NCBI RefSeq assembly: GCF_902686445.1
Contig: NC_062232.1
Location: 74,727,440 to 74,791,439 of the forward strand
Direction: 5' to 3'
From: Sciurus carolinensis
Taxonomy: Eukaryota > Chordata > Mammalia > Rodentia > Sciuridae
Length of the DNA: 64,000 nt
Shown here piece by piece: positions 35,131-46,985 of the stretch. Both the position numbers and the translations under genes were made by a program. Numbering within the stretch: position 1 is the stretch's first letter; every line of letters begins with the position of its first letter. Below the pieces are notes generated by a model. The model made no database searches. It was given only the letters and a program-made list of their open reading frames with translations, and had not been told where the DNA came from.

Positions 35131-36424
35131 TTTATTACTATAGAAAATGTATTGTCAGGTAAATTGATGAAAACTAGAAGGATAATAATGTCCAGTACCA
35201 AGTCACGATTATCAAATTTTGAAAATTTGCACTATGACTATTCATTAACTAGATTGAATCATCTGATTCAAGGTAGTAAAAATCAATCAGAGTGACTTTC
35301 AGATTTTTTTTTATGATTCTATATTCACATATAGGTAACAGGAAATAAAAAAAGCATGTTTTGGGGTCTGCAGTAAGGAAAGCAAAATTTTACCTGTACT
35401 CTTAGGATATTTCAGCATACAATTTTTTATATAAATTTTACATGGCATGGGAGTCTTCTTAAGGAAATTAAAGATACAGACTCAGAGCCAAATATTTATA
35501 TATTGAATTAGACAAAAAGTATTAAATTGTGAAAATGTGACAAGACAATGTGACTTGAGGTAGGATAGTAACTTGGGTAAAGAAGTAGTTAAGGAGATAA
35601 GGATTACTTTAACACATTTTGTTTTTGAAGACTTCCCTCAACCTGTCCCTGATAATAAGGCTCTTACCTTCCTTCAGTATAGGGAGAGTATCTTTCACAT
35701 AGGAATTTCATCTGTTGCTTTTAAGAAATAGAGTGAAGGTCAGAATGATCTTGCACCTGCAGTTTTTCAAGTGCCTTTAGCTCAAAATAATTCTATGCCA
35801 AAGTGGCCTATTTAAGAAAGGTGTGTTCTGAACTTTTTCACTGCATTAGATTTCAAAGCAAACAAAGAGAATGGTATGACTCTTAAAGGGATGCTTCTGA
35901 ATCTTAAAATCTCAGACAAGTAGTTGTGAATGAGGCTTTTCTTGAATGAGGCTGAGAGATATTAAGGACTTATATTTACATTAATCAAAAATCACACCAG
36001 AAGGTAATTATTTTAGATCTTTAGAAATGCCCCCATATATTTTAAAGCTAAAAGTTCATTTTCAGTAAGTTTTGCTTTACTGAATCAACTTTTTAACATA
36101 AGACAGTGTTCAAATGTGGTTAGTGAACTGGGTTCATTTGCTTTAATTAATCTGAATAAAATTACATCTTATTTTGCTGAGTCTTCACAGCATTCATCCT
36201 ATTGCAAGAACCCATTTTGAGAGTCACTAATTTCAAGCTGTACCATTGATAAACCAATAAAACCTGTATTAGTAATATAACATTTATTTTCAGCAAATTG
36301 ATGAAAAATAGAAGGGTAATAAAATCTTGCATTGAGACCTGATTATCAAAATTTTAAAAATAATCAGAATAAAATTGCAGTTTATTTTTACAAGTCTTCA
36401 GAGCATTCCTATTCCAGGAATCCA
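35131..36424 (+). repeat. Unnamed dispersed duplications (A, B, A', B')
   Basis: Segment A (35131-35227) and A' (36265-36360) share AAATTGATGAAAA, TAGAAGGRTAATAA and GATTATCAAA blocks, about 1.13 kb apart. Segment B (36148-36215) and B' (36361-36424) share GAATAAAATT, AGTCTTCA and AGCATTC in the same spacing. A' and B' are adjacent. I cannot assign a family. Confidence 0.6.
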
Positions 36425-37569
36425 TGCTGTACTCCTCTGGGAATTAAAAAAAATTACCTATTTAGATGTTGGAATACAAAATTAGATTTCTTAAAGGTCA
36501 AGAATGAATGTCCCTACAGCTACTGGGTTAGGTTTTTGAACTTTTTAGATAGCTATGTTTGTTGAAGTAACAGAAGTTATAACTTGTATGGGATATTTTG
36601 GCATAATCTTTTTTGTTATCTAGTCTTCTTGTCCCTATACTGGGTTTTCAAATTTTCATTTTTATATTTGCCTTTTTAAAGAAATGAATCATAGAACTCT
36701 GTGTTCCGGACTTTCTCTATTTTAAAAGTTAAATAAACTACTTAACTTACATATGCCAAGTTCTAAATTTCTGAAGATTATTATCAACTGAAATATTTGT
36801 AAGTTACATTCTGTTTTGTTCCCTCCAGCCTACTGGTTAAGTCCATTATCTTATTCTTTTTCTTTTATCCAAAGCAGGTTTATACATTGCCTCCCAGAGA
36901 TGGTTCACCCCTTGTCTCCAGATATTTGCTCTTAAGATGGAAACGATCAGATCTTTAGGAATATTTTAGAATATCAATGACACATAATGTTCCTTAAAAT
37001 GCAGACAGGTTGTAGAAATATCATAATATGCTATATTTGTAGTTTGATAATTGATTCAATTTGCACTCCTAAACCCTGAAAAGTGACTCTTATTGTTGGT
37101 TCAGTTGAAAATAGTGGAAAGATTTTCTTGATCTCTTTTCATATGTAGTAAGTTTCTGTGAGCAAAGTCAGAATTAACTGTGCACTTCTACAATGTTTGA
37201 TGGGCAGCGACTCAAATGCCATCAAAACATTTGTTCATATTTCATTCTTTGCACTTAACAGAGTAGCTACTGTATTAGCTATAGTAATATAGTATACAAA
37301 TAAATCCCTTTCAATTGATTTGAATGGGACTTACTTAAAATGATAACAATATCACCATGTATGAAACATGATTGATTCAGATCTTGTTCATATTTAGAAT
37401 TTTATAAGATTTATAATACTTTTCAAAAGAGCTATCAAATTGAATTATTAGTAATTATCCTTGAAATTATTTTTGTGAAGTCTATTAGTGATTTTTGTTG
37501 GTGTTATACTAACACAGGCATGAACAAACATGTAATTTCTTCACACAACATTGGCATAGCAGATTTTTT
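36425..37569. other. Intronic stretch, nothing recognised
   Basis: AT-rich with no supported feature. The open frame 36332-36565 (+) crosses A' and B' and has no coding support. Confidence 0.4.
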
Positions 37570-37582
37570 AAGTGAGATTAAA

Positions 37583-37800
37583 AAGTTGTATGCCATGGCC
37601 CACACTTATAATTCAAACAACTTGGGAGGCTGAGGCAGGAGGTTTGCAAAATTCAAGACAAGCATCAGCAAATTAGCAAGACCTGCAGTAATTTACCAGG
37701 AATTTATCTCAAAATAATAACTAAAAATAAAAAACTACAGAAGGGAGTGGGGATGTAGCTCAGTACTAGTGTCTCTGGATCAATGATTCAGTTACTAGGA
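37583..37800 (+). repeat. B1-dID SINE, first of a tandem pair
   Basis: The B1 half has TTGGGAGGCTGAGGCAGGAG. An A-rich linker leads to an ID half, GTGGGGATGTAGCTCAGTAC. It runs into a GA-rich stretch (37800-37822). The left edge is the duplication AAGTGAGATTAAA (37570-37582). Confidence 0.85.
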
Positions 37801-37838
37801 GAGACAGATAGAGAGAGAGAGAAAGAATCACATAGTTG

Positions 37839-38029
37839 GAAGCAGAGCATGGTGGTGCATGCCTGTAATCCCAGCAACTCAGGAGGCTGAGACAGGAGGA
37901 TCTTAAAACCCTTAGCAGATTAGTGAGACTCTGTCCCAAATTTAAAAATTGAAAAATTGAATAAAAAAGGACTGGGGATGTCACTTGGGGTAAAGCACCC
38001 TTGGGTTCAATTCTCATTTAAAAAAAATA
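37839..38029 (+). repeat. B1-dID SINE, second of a tandem pair
   Basis: B1 half: GAGCATGGTGGTGCATGCCT, GTAATCCCAGCAACTCAGG. ID half: GACTGGGGATGTCACTTGGG, ACCCTTGGGTTCAATTCTCA, then A-rich tail. The right edge is the second AAGTGAGATTAAA (38030-38042). Confidence 0.88.
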
Positions 38030-38277
38030 AAGTGAGATTAAAGAATAAAACTTCTTCAAAATATTTGGGATCATTAAATATCAAATTAAGTGTACATTTC
38101 AAGAGTTCACATTGTTTACTTGTTAAACTTTCCATGAATTTATATTTTAAGGTTAGCTTATATTTTATTTATTTTAAATTATTATTTTAAACAATATTTG
38201 TTAGTACTGTTTAGTTAAAGAATATATCCAATTTGAAGTTTTTACTTGTATAAGTTATTCTTAATATGTTTTTCTTG

Positions 38278-38362
38278 GGCTGGGGATATAGCTCACTTGG
38301 TAGAGTGTTTGCCACGCAAGCATCAAGGCCCTGGGTTCAAATCCCCAGCACCACAAAAAAAA
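38278..38362 (+). repeat. ID SINE (tRNA-Ala-derived)
   Basis: GGCTGGGGATATAGCTCACT (A box), GGGTTCAAATCCCCAGCACC (B box) and an A tail. ATGTTTTTCTTG is present at 38266-38277 and 38363-38374 as a perfect 12-bp target-site duplication. Such a perfect duplication suggests a fairly recent insertion. Not a functional tRNA gene. Confidence 0.92.
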
Positions 38363-38374
38363 ATGTTTTTCTTG

Positions 38375-39932
38375 TTAAAAGTAATTTTCAAATAACCCCA
38401 GAAGGAAAATAAGAAATATTTATGTGCTCAGATTTTTCAAGAAAGCATCTTGAATATGTGCATGCGCATGTGCGCATGTATCCTCTATAACCTCGAGGTA
38501 TTTCCCTTTGGTCTTTCCATTTCCTGTTAGGTCTAAGGCATATTTCAAAATTTATACATCACAAAATATTTTTCTACCATTCAGATCAGAATAAAATATC
38601 TTTTCATAATTGTTATTAAAAATAAGTTTTGGGATGAGCAATTCTCTTCAATTGGAATTTAGATCATCTCCTATGACCAATTTCTAATGTTAGATTTAGT
38701 CCTATTTAACATCAAACTACTTATATTATTTTCTCAAACTACGATGATTATTTTCCCTTATAACCACAATACAATTTGAATAGGTTCATGGATAAGCAAT
38801 TTTAGAGGAGCATGAAAACTAACCTAATTTAACCTAATCACACTGAACAGATTTGAAGATTTTTATTTTCATAATGCTGTTAAACCAAAAATATTCAGCA
38901 GCATTGATATACAGCAAAATGATCTTTCAACAATAGAGCTAAATTAATTCTCTTGTGCCATATTTTTATATGAAAGTTGTAAATGATTTTAAGTTCAGTG
39001 GTTGCCTATGGTTTTCAACTGAAGGTTAGGTCTTGATTAGCAAAATGTTTTCCAGGGACTGTTGTCAAAATGGAAGCAATTTTAAGGGTGTGCTACAGCA
39101 TCTTTCTGTCAGTACAAGAAATAATATTTGTTTCTCCATAACACTTTTCATTATTTCTTGCTGTAAAAAAATTTAAATATCTCCACTATATTAAACTATA
39201 TATCAATAGCTTAATATTTCATTAATTTTAATCTCCGCATTCTCATTAACAATAACTCTAAGTTTAGATATTGTAAGTTAACAGCATTTTTGAAAGTGCC
39301 ATCAGTTCTAATTCTTCATTTACTGCTGAGTAACATATTAAGTTCTTGCAAAATATTCAAAATCTCTTCAAATATATCCTTTTTGTTAGGAATCTGTAAT
39401 ACTGGATCATTTTTAGACATCCAAGAAAATACTCTACCTAATTAGATGGCATAATTATATTGATTCTGTGTGATGATAATTTCCTGAATAATTATCAAAG
39501 TAACAATGGAAATCAAAAAAAGCATTATTTGAACTCTAATAGGAAGGTCTCAAATCTAGAGATAACACTACTGCTTCAAAATTGTAAAATAAGACCTACT
39601 CTAATCTGTAAGATCTATTCTTTTTATTTGTGTATCTTAAACCAAACAATAGAATGCAATTCAGAAATCAGAATTTTAGGAAGACCTACTGAACTTGAGT
39701 ATTTGTTGTCTTTAGTAATGGATATGAAGTTATTACATTCACTTCAAAAATATAACAAATAAAGGTGCCCCCAACAGTGGAGCGTTTATAGAACAACATT
39801 TTTTTCTTCAATGATATCATACCATCAAATTCATTACTATAATTTTAATAGTCCTATGATTGAATGTGTCTTCCATATCAATAAAACCAGAATTTTCTAT
39901 TATGAAGGCTGTATCAAACAAAATTGAATCCT
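38375..39932. other. Intronic stretch, nothing recognised
   Basis: AT-rich. The open frame 39460-39762 (+) has no family resemblance or splice context. Confidence 0.4.
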
Positions 39933-40062
39933 GGGCTGGAGATATAGCTCAGTGGTAGAGCACTTGCCTAGCATGTGTGAGGCACCGGGTTCAATTCTCA
40001 GCACTACATACAAAATAAATAAATGAAATAAAGGTCTATTCATAACTAAGAAAACTTAAAAA
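39933..40062 (+). repeat. ID SINE with squirrel tail module
   Basis: GGGCTGGAGATATAGCTCAG, TGGTAGAGCACTTGCCTAGC, GGGTTCAATTCTCAGCAC, then AAATAAATAAATGAAATAAA and GGTCTATTCATAACTA. Flanks AAAATTGAATCCT and AAAAATTAATCCT look like an aged duplication. Confidence 0.88.
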
Positions 40063-40254
40063 TTAATCCTTGTTAAATAGGCAATGTTTTATTATTCAAT
40101 CATGCACATACATAAAATCTGAAAATATATTTTAATAATCTCATTTAAATCTAACTCACACTATCAGAATTGTCTTTATCTTCAGAACAGCACCCATGTG
40201 TTAGTACGATTGAATCATAGAGAGATAATTTCATATCTCAACACTTCCCCCCAC
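40063..40254. other. Short intronic spacer
   Basis: No feature seen. Confidence 0.4.
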
Positions 40255-40790
40255 ACATATATTACAGTGATGCAGCCACATCAATGTTTATAGCAGCCCA
40301 ACTCACAATAGCTAAAATATGGAACTAACCTAGATGCCCTTCAACAGATGAATAAATAATGAAAATGTGGTATATGTAAACAATGGAATATCACTCAACC
40401 TTAAAAAGGAATGAAATTATGGCATTGGTTGGTAAATGGATGGAGCTGGAGAATATTATGCTAAATGAAATAAGCCAATCCTGAAAAACAAAAGACTGAA
40501 TGTTTTCTCTAATATGTGAATGCTAACTCACAATGAGGATGGGGGGTGACCTAGGGAAAAATTAGAGTTACTTTAGATTAGGTAGAGGGGGAAAAGGGAG
40601 GGTGGGTATGGGGGTAGAAAGGATAGTAGAATAAATCAGACATTATTGCCCTATGTACATATATGACTACATGACTGGTGGGATTCTATATCATGTACAA
40701 CCAGGAAAATGAGAAATTATACTCCATTTATGCATAATGTATCATAGTGCATTCTACTATCATGTATAACTAATTAAAACTAATTTTAAA
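40255..40790 (+). mobile_element. L1 3' end, sense, 5'-truncated
   Basis: Begins in the ORF2 C-terminus (GATGCAGCCACATCAATGTT, AGATGCCCTTCAACAGATGA, AACAATGGAATATCACTC) and runs through a G-rich 3' UTR stretch (GGGAGGGTGGGTATGGGGGT) to the CCCTATGTACATATATGACT block and AT-rich end. More diverged than the 50.2 kb copy. Confidence 0.85.
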
Positions 40791-41226
40791 AATACTATAG
40801 TCATCTTTATGTTTATAATGTAATAGCTATATCATTTATCAGAATTGAACAGGGATACTTCTTAAGCACAATTGTTTGAACAATAGCTACCATTAAATGT
40901 CTAAAATGGGAAATGATAAAAGTACATGGATATAATAGCTTGAAAATGTGAAACTATAAATGTATTCAGAGATAACTTTCCAAACTTCTTAGGAATACAT
41001 ATATTCACATTTCAGAATATGACTCTGATTTTTCATATAATCTCATGACTCTTGAGTGTTACAGAACTTAATATATAACAAAATTATAGTCAGTATTTCC
41101 TTGCTTAATGCAATGCATTTGAATTCTATAAAGAGAATTTATAGGCAAAGAAATTATTAAAAAGTTCATAATGTTTTCAAATTCCTTGAAATAACTAATA
41201 TTTCAAAGTATGAAAGATGTTACTTG

Positions 41227-41229
<3 letters not shown>
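40791..41229. other. Intronic stretch, nothing recognised
   Basis: AT-rich; no feature. Confidence 0.4.

Positions 41230-41272
<43 letters not shown>
41230..41272. repeat. (GA)n microsatellite
   Basis: An uninterrupted run of about 21 GA units, directly at the edge of an ID SINE. Confidence 0.97.
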
Positions 41273-41277
<5 letters not shown>

Positions 41278-41342
41278 AACCCTGGGTCTAGGACTGACAC
41301 CTGTTAGGCAAGTGCTCTACCACTAAGTCACACTCCCAACCC
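41273..41342 (-). repeat. ID SINE fragment between two microsatellites
   Basis: TCTGAACCCTGGGTCTAGGA, TTAGGCAAGTGCTCTACCAC, TAAGTCACACTCCCAACCC is the antisense ID body. The A tail is replaced by (GA)n on one side. Confidence 0.8.
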
Positions 41343-41397
41343 GTGTGTGTGTGTGTGTGTGTGTGTGTATTTGTATATGTATATATATATATATATT
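41343..41397. repeat. (TG)n then (TA)n microsatellite
   Basis: A pure GT run to about 41369, then TATATGTATATATATATATA. Open frames such as 41345-41569 (+) are translations of this run. Confidence 0.95.
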
Positions 41398-41761
41398 TTT
41401 TTTTTTGATTGATAGGAAAAATATTCTTTTTAAAATTAGGAGTTTTCATTTTGTAGCTACACCACAAGCTGTCTTTGTTGGTCCCACCATAAGTGTCAAG
41501 GCATCAAATGTGATTTTAAAAAAAGTTGCAAAAGGAGATAAATGTTGTATAAAATTTTTTAAATATTGATTTTCTAAAATTTTTAAACAGTGAACTGTCT
41601 GGTATTGTTAGAATTTCATTACTCCAGAGTGATCAATTTATTTTCAACTACTAAGAAAAGTAGTCTGTTAAAAACATTTAGAAAATTTAACCACTACATC
41701 CTGTTTTCTTACATGTATAGGTATTTTATTTTCTGAAATTGTGGTCAAAGAACCATGTTTT

Positions 41762-42116
41762 AGTCCATTAAGCTACTATAACAAAATATCATGGAGTTAG
41801 TGGTTTATAAACAAGAAAATTTTATTTCTCATAATTCCAGAATATCAGAAGTCCTAGATTAAGACATTGACAAATTTGGTATTCTGTGAGAGTCTGCTTC
41901 CTGGTTAAAAACTGGAAATATGCTCACTGTGTAGAAAAGGGTCAAGTGGTTTCTAAGGTCTCTTTTATAAGGAAACTAATCCCATTCTGATGCTCTGTTT
42001 CTTCTCTTTTCTCTTAAGCACCTCCCAAAAGTCCCACCTCCAAATACTATCATATTAGGGACTAGATTTCAAAATATAATTTTTGAAGGGATACGAACAT
42101 TCACTCTACAGTAGAC
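41762..42116 (-). mobile_element. MaLR-type LTR, antisense
   Basis: TTAGTCCATTAAGCTACTAT at the left edge, AATTTTATTTCTCATAATTC, GCACCTCCCAAAAGTCCCAC, and the right edge ATTTTTGAAGGGATACGAAC. The order is that of an antisense MST-like LTR. Confidence 0.6.
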
Positions 42117-42282
42117 TATATATCTTAAACTACATGAATCTTATACCTACTAAATCAGAATAATTCAAAGTTAAGACATAGGAATCTACATTATTAACAA
42201 ATTGACTAAATGATTTGTATGCAACCAAGTTTTGAAAACCACTGGATGATGCCGGTTGCAATAGGTTGGTTTTTATCAAAAT

Positions 42283-42284
<2 letters not shown>

Positions 42285-42326
<42 letters not shown>

Positions 42327-42341
42327 TATATATATATAAAT
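42285..42341. repeat. (TA)n microsatellite in a SINE tail
   Basis: TA repeats with a few AAATA interruptions, sitting exactly where the A tail of the neighbouring antisense ID SINE ends. Confidence 0.92.
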
Positions 42342-42424
42342 TTTTTTTTGCAGTGCTGGGGATTGAACCCAGGGCCTTGTGCTTACAAGGCAAGCACTCT
42401 ACCAACTGAGCTATATCCCCAGCC
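42342..42424 (-). repeat. ID SINE, well preserved
   Basis: TGCTGGGGATTGAACCCAGG, CAAGGCAAGCACTCTACCAA, CTGAGCTATATCCCCAGCCC. A short TGCATAT match flanks SINE plus TA tail (near 42283 and 42426), a likely duplication. Confidence 0.88.
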
Positions 42425-45400
42425 CTGCATATGTTTTTCTAATTTACAAAAATATTGATAGACCACAAAGTAATATTATAAAAGGTTCAAATAATATATT
42501 TATTATATTATAATATAATATAATTATAACATAAGATTGTTTTGAGGGTTTTATGGTTGGAGATTTTCATTCCCATTTAAGCTTAGAGATACCTAATACA
42601 TGTATTTTATAACTTCTGAAGAGCAATGGAAAGAATAATGCCCTATAAAACTACTACTGGAGCCTTAGCTTGATAATGGTTTTTAAAAAACTCTAAATTC
42701 TGGATAACTTTGAACTTCTTTTTAATAGTGGGTGTGTGTGCACATGCACACATGTGTGTTTAGGGAACATGAATGTGGTAGATGGTATGTTAAAGACATT
42801 CTAATTTGTATGTAAAATAAACAGATGTCTGTTTTCAGTAAAATGAATCTGTACAAAAAGAGAGGTCCACAAATAAAAGACTACATCATTACTGTAGATA
42901 TTAGTTGTTTGCAGTTTCTCCTCCCTCCACCCTCAACTATGTTCATATCAACATTATTTGCTAGTACCTCCCATCACTGGCAAATATTGTTGCTGGAAAA
43001 TGCAGATATTTTAATTTACCCTTTGATTACCTATGGAAACTATAAAAGTTCAAATATTTTTAAGAAAATAATAAGATTCAAAGGAAATATTGATATTCTC
43101 ATCTAATATTAATATCCAGAAAGTGACACATTTTACATGAGTATCAGCTGTTTTTGATGTGCCACAGAATACCAAGTAAAGAAGATAAAAAGTGTTCCAT
43201 GAACACCAAAATATGTCTAATACACACATATCACCAATGTATATAAACTCAACACATGAAAGAAATTACTAACATTCTAGTTAATGTGCATATTCTCCAA
43301 TATTTTTAGGAAAATATTCTACTCTTTATTATTTTAAGGTTTTCTTTTTTGTTCCCATCACATACGGTTTTTGGTGTAATTTTTGCTAACATTAAACAAG
43401 AGAATATTCTGATCCAAGTGTTTATATAATTGATGACAATGCCAGGTTTTTCCTCTTTCACTGTATCCTCTATAATTGTTCCAACCTATATAATTCAGAT
43501 CAGATACCATCTGTTGCTTAAATGACATTTCGTTTGTTTAAAACACATCAATTAAACAGACATGTTGAGTAACTTTAGCAATAGAGAAATTATTTTGCAA
43601 ATAAAAGAAGTGACACCAGAAGCAAAGCACCACTCAAAATAAAACTTGTAGCTTCTTTCATGGAAAAAAAAATTCAAATAATTTAATAACTAGAAAAAAT
43701 ATTGACTAATTTCTAATGAAAGAACAAATATTTAGATTACATATAATCTGTGACTCCAACGTCTCCCAATTACTTTTTATCACTAATTATAGAGAGTTTT
43801 AAATAATTTAGGCCTGATGTTGTTAATTACACAAATACATTGCTTGGACAAAAAAGAAAGGTGTTAGGATGGTGAAAGTTTTGAAAGCCATGTCAAATTA
43901 GGATAGGAATTTTTGGTTGGAATAGGAGGATTGTACAAAGGTTTAACAGTCTTCAAATAGTGCAAGGCTTGTCATGTACAAGAATCACATTTATTTTATG
44001 TAGCTACTGAAGGCAGATCTGAGGATAATTGGTGAAATTTTCTCCTGTCAGTGTTTTTATTTCTAATAGCTACCAACCCTTCAAAACACACTGTGAACTC
44101 AAGTACCAGATAACCAAGGTTGTTAAAAGTTAAATATAAAAGAAGAGTATAGTACACATGGTTATGAGCATGAACTTTGTGATAAATACTTTGGCAATTC
44201 ACATTCCTTTATTTGTCCTTTACTTCCTTGTGTATGGCTATGTTTTGTATAGTTGAGGCTACCAGATAACTGCTTCTGGGTAATCAAAGTTCTTTTTTTA
44301 TTCATAAATTTAAATGTAAATCACTAAACTTAGATGTAGTAAGTACTAAAACAAGGTAGACATTTCTTCTGTTTTTTTTTTCTTAATTAATCTTGGGGTT
44401 TTCATTGAGAATACAACCTGCTTTTAATTTTAATATTTGGTTTTATATTTCTTAGTGGCATTTTTGGACACATGCCAGTTTCAATGCATATTGTTTTACT
44501 TCCATCATAATTTAATTGCTAGTCAAGCAACTGTAGTTTTGCAAACATTTGCAGTAATTCTATTTCATTTTCAGTGTTCACATAACTGTGGTAATTCCCA
44601 ATTTGATAATTTATAATGTACAACATTCCTAAAAGAAGAAGATCCATCCTGTCTATATGAAAATTGATTATTTCCATTCTTATTGAACTTAATTTAATTA
44701 TGAATCAAGGAAAGATACCCTCATACCATGCTATGTAGTCTTCTATCCATCAAAGCATTATGTCTGGCTCTTCCACACACACATGCAAATGTCCAAGTAC
44801 CCTGAAAAGTGTGATGACATAATATTCAGAGCTAGGAAGACACTTGAACTTCATGAAGAACTTCCTGCAGAACTTCCTGCAGAGACTAGTAATAATGCTA
44901 TAGTACTTAAACACAAACAAATCCTAGAAAGGTTAAAAAAAAAACAACAACAATAACTCAGGAACAAAATGTGAAAGGGAAATTGAGAAATGAGACAGAT
45001 TTTTCAAATTGTATGGAACAGTACAATGAAAAAGTAAGTCAACTGAAACCCTGAATTGAAAAAGTAACCTGATTTTGACTACAAATTACAGGGTCAAATA
45101 GTAAATTCCTGCTATAAAATAAAAAGGCCTGCTATGACATCTAGGAGTTTTTTACAATGGGAATTTGGTTCTTCAAGTGGGTATGTGAGCAGGTCATATA
45201 ATGCAGATGAAAATTTTGAGTTGAGTTTCTAACTAAGCTATTTTCACATTTTACTTTCTGATATGTTAAGTAATATAAATTGTCTATGAAACTATACTCA
45301 TGGGAAAATGCAGAAATCTCTGACATCCAGAATGAAGCAATTGATTGTAATGGAATACAGACCTCAAATACTTAAAATATGCTTAATTGGTTTATATTCT

Positions 45401-46887
45401 GAATATTTTCTGTATGAATAAAAGAACCCTGCATATGGCAATCCTTAAAAACAATAAGGCTACTTATGATTACCCTTTCTTATAAGAATTACTAGTGATG
45501 ACAGTTAATCTAAAGAAAGGCTAGATCAGAGTGTATTAGTATTGGAGTCAGGGAGAGTGCAAGATTGTAAAATAAGTTTAAAAACTTTGATAGATAACTC
45601 TAATGAGCCTGTCCGAACATGATATTTAACTCCCCCATAATGAGAATCACAGGCTGGCCTATCTGCATGCAGACTCCTTGGTGCCAGATTAACCTTTTTT
45701 AAATGTCATTTGCATCATGTTATGGAAATGTAAGGATATTCACCTGATCTTTAGTATGGACTTATGACTTCAAGAGGTATAATGGACTCAAAAAATGTTG
45801 GGGGATTTAATATTTTACTTGTAAATTATTCATTTAAGCAATATAAATAGAACTTATAAGTATTCATATGTCCTGAAATTTTGACTTATTTGAGCTAAAA
45901 ATGAGGTGTGTAGATTTTAGAAGGAGGCATCCTGTGTGATTTCTCTGTTACTGACAGAAAATAACTAGCCATAGAGGGTTTTTATTTATTCATAAAAAAT
46001 CCATAATTTATTTTCATTCCATGAAGTCACCTTTATGGTCAGTAAATTTGTTTTGTATGCCACAGTTTCCTTGAATGTCTTCAGACAGACAAATTGATCA
46101 TCTTTAACACAAAAAATAATTATCTTTTGTCTCTGTAAGGCATAATGAATGATTTTCATGAAATAGTTAATATTTCATGAATTTATATCAACTTTAACAA
46201 TTATCAGGATTGAATAAGATATTTATATTGAATAAGATAAATATCTCTGTTTTGAATACCCCTGTATTATGAATATGGGCAGAAAATAACATCAGATGTT
46301 ACGGATTCATACCTAAAAAACTAAATGTCAAACGAGTTAAATAAAGTTTCCAAAATTTGTTACAAAGGATTCATAAGTTACCAAAGTTCATATAATTATT
46401 TTATGTTCATTTCTTTCCAGAAATGTCACAAGTTAGAAAAATGCAATCTGAAATAGGAATAATTACAATAATGATGAAAAAAGAGCTAACTGTTCTTATC
46501 TCATCAAAAATCAGATTTCCAGAAGCCTTTAAACAAGTTTAAATTAAGACAATATTTCATGGAGATTTTTATAAAAGAATGAACAACCTACTTAATCACA
46601 CAAGTACAAATATACAGGTTTTTGTGAATTCATTGAATAAAAATCACATTAATTGATGATATTTGCTTGCCTGATACGGATTATAGAAATAGATAAGAGA
46701 GTATATCAGACTGAAAAATTAAATCCTCAATATATGTTTGAATATTAGACCAGTTTATTATGAATATTATGACCATACGATGCACCATGATGCACAGTGA
46801 ATCTCCTGATAATTGTTAAAGTTAATATAAACCAGAGAGTTTATTAATATGTCTGTGTTGTATTTAAACCCTCAAAATGTATGTAGG
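42425..46887. other. Long intronic stretch, little recognised
   Basis: About 4.4 kb of AT-rich DNA. Small items: TATAATATAAT low-complexity at 42495-42530; a 12-bp tandem repeat AGAACTTCCTGC x2 at 44857-44880; a possible but weak MIR piece at about 44145-44240. Open frames here (42825-43106, 43996-44202, 45141-45326) have no coding support. Confidence 0.4.
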
Positions 46888-46985
46888 AGGGGTTAGGGTT
46901 GTAGCTCAGTGGTAGAGTGTGAGGTACTGGATTTGATCCTCGGCACCACATAAAAATAAATAAAATACAGTTTAAAATTCATAGG
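46888..46985 (+). repeat. ID SINE with internal deletion
   Basis: GGGGTTAGGGTTGTAGCTCA, GTGGTAGAGTGTGAGGTACT, GGATTTGATCCTCGGCACCA, then CATAAAAATAAATAAAATAC. About 15 bases of the anticodon-arm region are missing compared with the 39.9 kb copy. Confidence 0.85.

Noticed and set aside
38278..38362. Possible tRNA-Ala gene (also 39933, 42342, 54430)
   Set aside because: A and B boxes are present, but A tails, target-site duplications and mutated acceptor and anticodon arms make these ID SINEs.
41230..42341. CRISPR-like or other regular repeat array
   Set aside because: The repeats are simple dinucleotides without spacers, and this is eukaryotic intron DNA.
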